Notes under the pieces: model-generated
What the model was told of the DNA's origin: nothing
What the model saw: only the letters and a program-made list of their open reading frames with translations
Database searches by the model: none
Shown here: positions 24,521 through 30,864 of the stretch, in pieces
How positions within the stretch are numbered: the stretch's first letter is position 1
How the letters are laid out: every line of letters begins with the position of its first letter
Assembly: GCA_947369085.1 (NCBI GenBank)
Contig: CANBJR010000024.1
Coordinates: 1 to 33,620, forward strand
Reading direction: 5' to 3'
Source of the DNA: an uncultured Clostridia bacterium
GTDB taxonomy: Bacteria > Bacillota > Clostridia > Oscillospirales > Acutalibacteraceae
DNA: 33,620 nt
Made by a program: the position numbers and the translations under genes

Positions 24521-24726
24521 TAAGCCACTCCCTTATGCCTTGCAAGAAGATGATTTGCAATGTCAAGACATTCGTTGTAGTACGAACGATATTTTGCAAT
24601 TTTGATATTAAGCTCTTTTTGTTCGTAAGGCGTTTTACCCTTGCGTTCTTTTTTCAGTTTTTCTATAACAACGGCGATTTCTTCCGCTGTGTTGTAATAT
24701 TCCTGTGACCATTCAAAGTAATTCAT
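24520..24726 (-). CDS. Small hypothetical protein, partner of sigma-like protein
   Basis: 68 residues from the ATG at 24726; a TTG directly before it (24729) has the better SD spacing (GGAGG, 7 nt) and may be used instead. The sequence is charged and helical (EEIAVVIEKLKKERKGK...YEQKELNIKIAKYRSYY) without a recognised domain. Its stop overlaps the next start, so the two are translationally coupled. A role as partner of the HTH protein is inference. Confidence 0.65.
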   Translation of the reverse strand: MNYFEWSQEYYNTAEEIAVVIEKLKKERKGKTPYEQKELNIKIAKYRSYYNECLDIANHLLARHKGVA

Positions 24727-24757
24727 CAACTTTATTCCTCCGCATCATTCGTTTTCT

Positions 24758-24836
24758 TTGAAACAGTCGGGGCGTTCTGTTTCAAGCAAGCGTTTTTTAA
24801 AGCTGAAATTTTGAATTCAGCGTTGCTGTTTGCTTG
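24758..24836 (-). promoter_or_regulatory. Structured leader of the sigma-like operon
   Basis: Within the roughly 113-nt untranslated leader three inverted repeats nest or follow each other. They are CAAGCAA/TTGCTTG (24783-24789 with 24830-24836) enclosing GCTGAA/TTCAGC (24802-24807 with 24816-24821), then TTGAAACAG/CTGTTTCAA (24758-24766 with 24777-24785). The last overlaps the first by three bases (24783-24785), so the two helices partly compete. Confidence 0.45.
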
Positions 24837-24845
24837 CCTAATTTA

Positions 24846-24874
24846 ATTATATTTTGAATTTTTGCATATTTCAA
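24846..24874 (-). promoter_or_regulatory. Promoter of the sigma-like operon
   Basis: On the minus strand: TTGAAA (24874-24869), 17-bp spacer, consensus TATAAT (24851-24846). The start site would be near 24839. Confidence 0.75.
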
Positions 24875-24882
24875 TAGAAAAT

Positions 24883-24896
24883 AGAACGAATGTTCG
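24883..24896. promoter_or_regulatory. SOS (LexA)-box match
   Basis: AGAACGAATGTTCG matches the Gram-positive LexA consensus CGAACRNRYGTTYG at 13 of 14 positions. It ends 8 bp upstream of the minus-strand -35 element. The 8 fixed bases alone would occur about once per 65 kb by chance. Confidence 0.45.
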
Positions 24897-24915
24897 AAAA
24901 TACAATATCAAATAG

Positions 24916-24945
24916 TATCATTGTGTCATTGTCAGGACAATGATA
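24916..24945. promoter_or_regulatory. Nested inverted repeat, candidate operator
   Basis: TATCATTGT (24916-24924) with ACAATGATA (24937-24945), enclosing CATTGTC AG GACAATG (24927-24942). It lies in the divergent region between the sigma-like operon and the MATE gene. The dyad form suits a TetR/MarR-type site. Confidence 0.4.
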
Positions 24946-25070
24946 GTGAATTTTTTTCAGTTTTAAAATAAAAAATAAATATTATACGATAAAATGAGTT
25001 TACAAAAAATTTTTTAAAATCTTCCGATTTTTCTGCAAACATGACTATTACATAATTTTGCGAAACATTG

Positions 25071-25076
25071 TATAAT
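25071..25076 (+). promoter_or_regulatory. -10 element before the MATE leader
   Basis: A consensus TATAAT with only a poor -35 (TTACAT, 25048-25053, 17-bp spacing). The poor -35 suggests need for an activator. Transcription would start near 25083, just before the attenuator-like hairpin. Confidence 0.4.
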
Positions 25077-25087
25077 AAAAATAAATC

Positions 25088-25137
25088 GTGTAGCTTTAAA
25101 GCATAAATCCGGATTGCTTTAAGGCTGCACTTTTTTG
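25088..25137 (+). terminator. Terminator-like hairpin in the leader of the MATE gene
   Basis: 15-bp stem (25088-25102 with 25116-25130, two G-U pairs), 13-nt loop, then six T. It lies between the -10 element and the MATE SD (AGGAGG, 25144-25149), so expression requires read-through. Either an attenuator or the end of an upstream transcript. Confidence 0.6.
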
Positions 25138-25154
25138 TTTTTTAGGAGGTAAAA

Positions 25155-26567
25155 ATGAAAAATATTGCAGAGGAAACAAGACAAATGAACAAAATGGGCA
25201 TTGCTGACATCAAAAAGCTTATGCTCTCTATGGGTTTGCCAATGATTGTTTCAATGGCGCTTCAGGCTGTGTATAATATCGTTGACAGCTATTTTGTAAG
25301 CTGTATGCCCGATACCGCGGAAATTCAGCATATGGGTGATCTTGCTGTAAATGCGCTTACGCTTGCATTCCCGGTTCAGATGTTTATGATAGCAATAGGT
25401 GTTGGAACAGGCGTTGGCATAAATGCAATACTGTCAAGAAGTCTGGGCGAGGGAAACCATGAAAAATGCAGTAAAATTGCAGGTAACTCAATCTTCTTGG
25501 GCCTGTGTATGTATATAGTATTTTTGCTGTTCGGATTATTCGGAGTTGATGCATATGTCAGCTCACAGACGGAAAATCAGCAGATTGTATCAATGGCGTC
25601 ATCATACCTTAGAATTTGTACAATCGGTTCTCTTGGCGTTAGTATGTACATAACATATGAAAAGCTGTTGCAGGCTACGGGCAAGACAATGCAGTCTACT
25701 ATTGCGCAGGTTGCCGGTGCGCTGACAAATATTATCCTTGACCCGATTATGATTTTCGGTTGGTGCGGATTACCAGAAATGGGAATCGACGGTGCCGCAT
25801 ATGCAACAATTATAGGTCAGTTCGTATCATTTGCACTTGACGCAATTTCCCATTACGTTTGCAATTCCAAGGATTTCAGCGCAAATATAAAGTATGTAAA
25901 GCCGCAGCTTAATATAATCGGGCAGATTTACCGCGTTGGTGTTCCCGCAATTCTTATGCAGGCGCTTATGTCGTTTTTAACTTACGGCGTAAACGTAATA
26001 TTTGCAAATGTTTCAACCGAAGCGGTAACCGCATATGGAATTTATTATAAAATTCAGCAGTTTGTGTTCTTTGCCGCATTCGGAATGAACAACGCAATGA
26101 TTCCGATAATAGCATTCAATTACGGTATGAAAAGCAAAAAACGTATTAATCAGGGAATAAGGTACGGTATGATTTATACGCTTATCATAATGTTTTTAGG
26201 AGCAGTTTTATTACAGATATTTGCAAACCAAATTCTCGGAATCTTTTCGCTTTCGGATAAAACAAGAGAGCTTGCTGTTTTGGCTATAAGAATAATTACT
26301 CTCGGTTATCTGTTTGTTGGTGCAAATATTGCTTATCAGGGAATCTTTCAGGCGCTTGGTTGCGGAGTAAGCTCGCTTGTGCTTTCGCTCATAAGGCTTA
26401 TTGTTGTTCCTCTTCCGCTAGCCGTGGCGTTTACCTGTTTTGCAAATGCTGAAGAGCTTATATGGCTTGCATTCCCCGTTGGAGAACTTGCTGCATTCTT
26501 GGTCGCACTTGTGATGATGAAGTTTATCGGAAAAAGCAAAATCGAGCCGATAAAAGCAAGTGCATAG
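25155..26567 (+). CDS. MATE-family multidrug/cation efflux transporter
   Basis: 470 residues, SD AGGAGG 5 nt before the ATG. Twelve membrane segments in two pseudo-symmetric halves. The first helices contain GLPMIVSMALQAVYNIVDSY and the paired segment in the second half GVPAILMQALMSFLTYGVN, both family hallmarks. MepA/NorM-like exporters use Na+ or H+ gradients to expel cationic drugs. It is monocistronic, with an operator-like dyad and terminator-like hairpin upstream, suggesting inducible expression. The substrate is unknown. Confidence 0.92.
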   Translation: MKNIAEETRQMNKMGIADIKKLMLSMGLPMIVSMALQAVYNIVDSYFVSCMPDTAEIQHMGDLAVNALTLAFPVQMFMIAIGVGTGVGINAILSRSLGEGNHEKCSKIAGNSIFLGLCMYIVFLLFGLFGVDAYVSSQTENQQIVSMASSYLRICTIGSLGVSMYITYEKLLQATGKTMQSTIAQVAGALTNIILDPIMIFGWCGLPEMGIDGAAYATIIGQFVSFALDAISHYVCNSKDFSANIKYVKPQLNIIGQIYRVGVPAILMQALMSFLTYGVNVIFANVSTEAVTAYGIYYKIQQFVFFAAFGMNNAMIPIIAFNYGMKSKKRINQGIRYGMIYTLIIMFLGAVLLQIFANQILGIFSLSDKTRELAVLAIRIITLGYLFVGANIAYQGIFQALGCGVSSLVLSLIRLIVVPLPLAVAFTCFANAEELIWLAFPVGELAAFLVALVMMKFIGKSKIEPIKASA

Positions 26568-26702
26568 GCACAATAATCCAATAAAAATTATGTTTCATTT
26601 TTGTATCATTTGTCGGGTTTGAAACACTCAAAAATACCTAAAACAACTAATTTGAGAGTTTGCTGAAAAATATTGCACAAATTATATTTTGGATTATTGT
26701 GC
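26568..26702. repeat. 135-bp element bounded by a perfect 14-bp inverted repeat
   Basis: GCACAATAATCCAA (26568-26581) is the exact complement of 26689-26702. Inside are TGTTTCA/TGAAACA (26591-26597 with 26620-26626), CTCAAA/TTTGAG (26627-26632 with 26651-26656) and a competing TGCACAA (26674-26680) that can pair with the right arm (26697-26703). It begins directly after the MATE stop. It could be a miniature transposable element or a structured RNA; no clean target-site duplication is seen. Confidence 0.5.
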
Positions 26703-26750
26703 ATATTGTCGTTTTGTCTGTTGATAAAAGACAAATCCGCCTGTATACAC

Positions 26751-26779
26751 TTGAAATAAGGTCAAAAAAATAGTATAAT
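26751..26779 (+). promoter_or_regulatory. Strong promoter with no gene downstream
   Basis: TTGAAA (26751-26756), 17-bp spacer, consensus TATAAT (26774-26779). The next feature is a terminator about 55 bp on. Confidence 0.65.
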
Positions 26780-26785
26780 ATATAA

Positions 26786-26869
26786 AAATGAAATGCTCAC
26801 ATTGAACATTCATTTTCATAAAACACACAATCGCAAAACAGACCGTCGGGAGACGGTCTGTTTTGCTTT
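26786..26869 (+). ncRNA. Candidate small RNA of about 80 nt
   Basis: A promoter at 26751-26779 and a rho-independent terminator delimit the transcript. The terminator has a perfect 15-bp stem, 26833-26847 with 26852-26866, a GGGA tetraloop and then TTT. The 5' part can form a hairpin (AAAATGAAATG with CATTCATTTT, one bulge). It has no ribosome-binding site and no open frame longer than five codons. Function unknown; the terminator could alternatively serve MATE read-through. Confidence 0.5.
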
Positions 26870-26897
26870 ATGTTATGAAGATATTGCATTTATCGGC

Positions 26898-26931
26898 ATA
26901 AAAAATCAGCGGCTCATTTTGAACCGCTGAT
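26898..26931 (-). terminator. Intrinsic terminator of the M23 peptidase gene
   Basis: Stem 26905-26912 with 26924-26931, followed on the minus strand by a T-run (A-run 26900-26905 on plus). It lies 14 bp after the stop codon. Confidence 0.85.
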
Positions 26932-26944
26932 AAGTTTAATATGA

Positions 26945-28534
26945 TTATGATACGAACTGCAAGGGATTGAGCTTGTTTGAATTGTAGATGATTTCAAAAT
27001 GGAGATGAGGTCCTGTTGAATTACCTGTAGAACCAACATATCCGATTGTGTCGCCCTGTGAAACGTGCTGTCCGTATGATACTGCAACCGAACTGCAATG
27101 ACCGTAAAGCGTTTCATATCCGTTGCCGTGGTCAATGATTACATAGTTGCCGTAGCCGTCGCCGTTGTCGCCTGCCTGAACAACTGTTCCGCCGTCAGAA
27201 GCAACAATAGGCTGTCCGTATACTCCGCCTGCTGAAATATCAATACCCCAGTGCATTCTGCCCCAGCGCCATTCATAGTTGCTTGTGATGTTGTGAGTGT
27301 AGGGAAGAGGCCAGCAGAATGTTCCCGAAGTTGAACCGGCAGAACTTGATTTTGAACTTGAATTGCTTTCCTCAACAATTCCGTCCTTTGAGCCTCTGAC
27401 AACAACCTCGTCAACTGCCTTTGAAAGAACCTTGCTGTCGGTTTCAACAGCGTCAGTCTGCATTCCGTCGGTAAATGTGGTGCGAATTGTAACTTCTTCC
27501 TTACCGTTTTTGCCTTCGGTTTTAACTTCTTTATAAGATGATGACTTTGAATCGTCATACTCTGTTTTTACTTCGTAATCAATTTCTCTTGTGTAAACAA
27601 TGTCAGTTGACAGCGCAATTGAGAAATTACTCTCGGCTGCTTCCATAATTTCGGAAACTGTCATTATATCTTCTTCCGAAAAGCTTCCGCCCTTAACAAC
27701 AACGTCATTTGCAAATTCTGTTGTTGTTTCGTCGTCATAACCCTCTTTGTAGTCGTTAAGAACCTTGTCTAATGCGGCGTTAAGTGCGTCAGTTTCGCTT
27801 GTCGCACCGATAAGTTTGCCGTCAATATAAAGTCCCGAACAACCGTTGCCGATGTTATCGTTTATGAGTGCCTTGGTAATTGAAGCATATGCGCCCGAAC
27901 CGAGAGAGTTTGTTGCCTCGTCTGCGGTTGAAGAAAATACTGCGTTTGAATTTAAAACATTTTCCTCATTGTTTTCATTATTATTTGTTGTCGGAGCAGT
28001 GCTTGATGCAACTGATGAGGTGATAACCTTGGGTGCATTTTCGGGAGCGTTAAGTGCGCTTGCTACCGTTACGCAGGAAAACATAATTGCCGTTGCACAC
28101 GCAACAACTGCAAGAACAGCTCTTTTCTTAAGAATAGTGTGCGGGCGGTAAGTTGTTGCGGGAGCGCTGTGTGCGTGTTTTTTGTTAGCCGATACAACTG
28201 ATATTCCCGACACAGCGTCTTTTAAAGAGCCTTTAAACTCACTCTTTGCACCGCTTCTGTTTTCATTATAGAAATTGTCAAGAACAGAGGTGGATTTTTT
28301 AGCCTTAACTGCTTTAGCTGTAAGTCTGTCGGATTTTTTGCCGATAAAACGTGCAGATATTTTTAAAGCCTTTGCACGTGCAGACTTTGCAAGGCAAACT
28401 GACGCTCTTTTTACAAATCTTACTGTTTTGTATGCGACAGTCGGCTGGGCAGATTTTCTCGTCGCATTTTTCTTTGCTGTTGAAAGACTTTCTATTTCAT
28501 TGAAACCTTCCAAACCAATGAACTTTGTCTTCAA
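26945..28534 (-). CDS. Membrane-anchored M23 metallopeptidase with G5 domain
   Basis: 529 residues starting at a TTG (28534) with AGGAGA 7 nt upstream; there is no nearby ATG. A long Lys/Arg-rich cytoplasmic N-terminus (about 1-135) leads to a TM (about 138-160), an Asn/Thr-rich linker, an unassigned domain, a G5 domain (about 310-390) and a Ser-rich spacer. The C-terminal M23 endopeptidase follows with zinc-ligand motifs MHWGIDIS (H and D), GPHLHFEI (HxH) and an upstream YGHC. It probably cleaves peptidoglycan stem-peptide bridges outside the cell. The basic 135-residue cytoplasmic tail is unusual. A WalR-like box lies in its promoter region. Confidence 0.9.
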   Translation of the reverse strand: MKTKFIGLEGFNEIESLSTAKKNATRKSAQPTVAYKTVRFVKRASVCLAKSARAKALKISARFIGKKSDRLTAKAVKAKKSTSVLDNFYNENRSGAKSEFKGSLKDAVSGISVVSANKKHAHSAPATTYRPHTILKKRAVLAVVACATAIMFSCVTVASALNAPENAPKVITSSVASSTAPTTNNNENNEENVLNSNAVFSSTADEATNSLGSGAYASITKALINDNIGNGCSGLYIDGKLIGATSETDALNAALDKVLNDYKEGYDDETTTEFANDVVVKGGSFSEEDIMTVSEIMEAAESNFSIALSTDIVYTREIDYEVKTEYDDSKSSSYKEVKTEGKNGKEEVTIRTTFTDGMQTDAVETDSKVLSKAVDEVVVRGSKDGIVEESNSSSKSSSAGSTSGTFCWPLPYTHNITSNYEWRWGRMHWGIDISAGGVYGQPIVASDGGTVVQAGDNGDGYGNYVIIDHGNGYETLYGHCSSVAVSYGQHVSQGDTIGYVGSTGNSTGPHLHFEIIYNSNKLNPLQFVS

Positions 28535-28559
28535 AATAAATTCTCCTATCTCATTAACT

Positions 28560-28576
28560 GTTACATTTTTGTAACA
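28560..28576 (-). promoter_or_regulatory. WalR-box-like direct repeat before the M23 gene
   Basis: On the minus strand TGTTAC-AAAAA-TGTAAC fits the WalR consensus TGTWAH-N5-TGTWAH at all positions; it is also a dyad (TGTTACA/TGTAACA). It lies between the -10 and the SD. WalR controls cell-wall hydrolase genes in Bacillus and Staphylococcus. Confidence 0.4.
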
Positions 28577-28590
28577 AACTCAACGTCTTA

Positions 28591-28618
28591 ATTATATCAA
28601 AATGTAACGAATTTGCAA
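28591..28618 (-). promoter_or_regulatory. Promoter of the M23 gene
   Basis: On the minus strand: TTGCAA (28618-28613), 16-bp spacer, TATAAT (28596-28591). Confidence 0.55.
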
Positions 28619-28705
28619 TAAGAGAATTAAAAAACGTAACCTTTAACAGAAAATTTACCAAATGTCGTGCTGATTATCTGTTAAAATGCACAATATTTCT
28701 TCAAA

Positions 28706-29161
28706 TCAATTATACTCTAAGTTATTAATTTTATAGTCTTTCAACAAAGAGTAATATTCTTTTAAAGCAGAAACAGCGCCGTTTTTGTCGTGTTCCTTGT
28801 AATTTCCGCACTCAATAGCTGTTGTTCCGGGAATTTCACCAACGTGCTCACTGCATTTTTTTATCGTTTCTTTAATGAGGTCGAGTGCCTGCTGATGACT
28901 TAAATTTCTCACAAGGAAATAAAATCCTGTTCTGCATCCCATAGGGCCAAAATAAATTACGTTGTCTGCGTATTTGCTGTTGCGTGCGTATGTTGCAAAA
29001 AGATGCTCAATAGTGTGCATAACGGCATTTGGCAGAAACGGAGGTGTATTTGGCTTTACAAAACGCATGTCGTACGTTGTGATGTCGCCGTCAATTCGTG
29101 AAATGTATACTCCGGGGGTTAACGTGTTGTGATTTACGGTAAAGCTTGCAATTCTTTTCAT
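28706..29161 (-). CDS. luxS: S-ribosylhomocysteine lyase (AI-2 synthase)
   Basis: 151 residues, normal for LuxS. Metal ligands His49 and His53 and the adjacent Glu52 lie in MHTIEHLFATYAR. Catalytic Cys76 is in GCRTGF, and the third metal ligand is Cys118 in ECGNY. It splits S-ribosylhomocysteine to homocysteine and DPD, the AI-2 precursor, in the activated methyl cycle. The homocysteine can feed methionine synthesis, linking it to metY at 17 kb. It lies 82 bp downstream of the lysozyme gene on the same strand with only a distant SD (AAAGGA), so cotranscription is possible. Confidence 0.95.
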   Translation of the reverse strand: MKRIASFTVNHNTLTPGVYISRIDGDITTYDMRFVKPNTPPFLPNAVMHTIEHLFATYARNSKYADNVIYFGPMGCRTGFYFLVRNLSHQQALDLIKETIKKCSEHVGEIPGTTAIECGNYKEHDKNGAVSALKEYYSLLKDYKINNLEYN

Positions 29162-29243
29162 TATAATGTCAGTCCTTTAAAATTATAAATAAGGTAGCCG
29201 AATAAATTCAGCTTAGATTGAATTCAGTTTAATTAATGTACCG

Positions 29244-30143
29244 TCAGTCGTAATCGGCAACGTCAGTAAAGCATATGTTCAAATCTACTGCACCCTCAAT
29301 TCCGTCAACAGAGCCTGTTGCCGAATATTGCCACATTGAGAACTCATAATAAAATGTGGGCACATTTGCATATTCGCAGTACCAAATATCAATATCAGCA
29401 AGGCGTGATAGGTCGTACTTGAAGTACAGCTCACGGCTTGGAGAGTAGAGAATAGGTGTATAGCCGTTCTCCTTTACTCTGTCGCAGAATGCCCTTGCAC
29501 ATTCGGTAGCCTGACTTGCGCTTACATTGTCTGTCCTTGCGTCGTCATCTTTGATAATTTCCCAGTCATATGCTACGGGGTAGTCAAGCTTTATGTCGCC
29601 GAGGATTGTTTTTACATAATCAGCCTCTTCAATTGCTTCCTCTGTGTTGATTGCCTGCGAAAAGAAGTAAGCGCCGACCTTGATTCCCTCTGCCTTTGCA
29701 CCGTTTATGTATTCAAGCGCCCTTTCGTCGGTGTACATCTCACCACTGTCGCCGTATCCTCTGCCGCCTACTCTTATCATAGCAAAGTCAATTCCGCTTT
29801 CTTTTACCTTCTTCCAGTCAATGTCACCGCTGTAGGAGGACACGTCAATTCCCTCGGTTGAGGCTGATTTTCCGTTTTCATTATAATATTTAAGGTTTGA
29901 ATCAGCTGTAAAGTTGTTATTGTTAAGTTTGTTTACTGAAACGCCGTCAAGCTCGGTAATCCATATTTCGCCAAGCGTGCTGTCGTTAATGTGAATTTTG
30001 TTTCCCGTTGTTTTGACGGTTGTGTCGGTGGCTTCAGTTTCAGACTGAGATCTTGAACTTTCGATGTTTTCATCTGAACATCCGCAAATTGCCCCCGCTA
30101 TAAGCATAACAGAAGCTATGAGCAGACAAGTTAGTCTTTTCAT
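29244..30143 (-). CDS. GH25-family lysozyme lipoprotein
   Basis: 299 residues. Signal peptide about 1-20 with a lipobox-like ICGC (Cys at -2 is uncommon), then a Ser/Thr-rich linker. The GH25 barrel starts at about 98: EGIDVSSYSGDIDW (first catalytic Asp region), GYGDSGEMYTD, and the acidic pair YDWE near 193-196. The domain ends with the typical MWQYSATGSVDGIEGAVDLN. It should hydrolyse the MurNAc-GlcNAc bond of peptidoglycan from the outer face of the membrane. An approximately 75-residue spacer of unknown fold separates lipobox and barrel. Confidence 0.92.
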   Translation of the reverse strand: MKRLTCLLIASVMLIAGAICGCSDENIESSRSQSETEATDTTVKTTGNKIHINDSTLGEIWITELDGVSVNKLNNNNFTADSNLKYYNENGKSASTEGIDVSSYSGDIDWKKVKESGIDFAMIRVGGRGYGDSGEMYTDERALEYINGAKAEGIKVGAYFFSQAINTEEAIEEADYVKTILGDIKLDYPVAYDWEIIKDDDARTDNVSASQATECARAFCDRVKENGYTPILYSPSRELYFKYDLSRLADIDIWYCEYANVPTFYYEFSMWQYSATGSVDGIEGAVDLNICFTDVADYD

Positions 30144-30324
30144 ATTAATTTCTCCGTTTCCTTATTATTTTGCAAAAACCCTTGAAATTATTTAAAGCAT
30201 ATCATATTTTTGTTTTTATGTAAATAAATTAAGTCGAAAATTGTATTGAAAATTATGTGAAGATTAAGTATAATAGATATAATATCCATTAAAATCCATA
30301 TAAAAAAATAGTGGATATAGATTT

Positions 30325-30660
30325 GTGTTTTATGAAAGGTTGGTGAAACGGGTGAAAAGTGTCGGCGTCAGCGGTTATCACAGAAAAACTAAAGAACAGC
30401 TTTTGAAAGAAATTGACGCCTGCAAATCACTCAGCCAGCTTTTTGCATTGATTCAGCATGAGGGAATTGTTATGAGAATGTACGGTCAGCCGGGTGCGTC
30501 GAATCTCACTCCCAAAAAGCTTTATCCCAAGGAGATAATCGACAACAAAGAAGATACCCCGTTTGAACGTATGCGTATAAGGGTAAAAAAAGCCGTTGAG
30601 CAGTATGACGAGAGAATCTCCTCCAACGTTTGTCCAGATAATTTAAGCGGGGAAAAATAG
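30325..30660 (+). CDS. Small hypothetical protein
   Basis: 111 residues from GTG 30325; GTG 30343 and GTG 30352 (GGTGA 5 nt upstream) are alternatives, so the N-terminus is unsure. No recognised domain, signal peptide or membrane segment. The sequence is basic at the start and helical in the middle (KEQLLKEIDACKSLSQLFALIQ), with a Pro-rich segment LTPKKLYPKEI and a charged end. Divergent from the lysozyme gene. Codon use resembles the neighbours, which supports a real gene. Confidence 0.55.
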   Translation: MFYERLVKRVKSVGVSGYHRKTKEQLLKEIDACKSLSQLFALIQHEGIVMRMYGQPGASNLTPKKLYPKEIIDNKEDTPFERMRIRVKKAVEQYDERISSNVCPDNLSGEK

Positions 30661-30864
30661 ATTTTTTATTTATAATATTTCTAATTACGCAAAATTATCT
30701 TCGTTTTTCTATAATGACAAATGAAAATACAATATTTATAAGAAAAACTGAAAAAATTAAAAAATATTTACATAAAAAAGCCTTTATTTTTTACAATATT
30801 TATTATATACTATTGATGTTAAGTCTCGTTTAGCAATGATATATTGGAGAAAGAGGGAATCTGA

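Noticed and set aside
24927..24960. Intrinsic terminator at the CATTGTC dyad
   Set aside because: The T-run begins about 8 nt after the stem, too far for a standard terminator; an operator is more likely.
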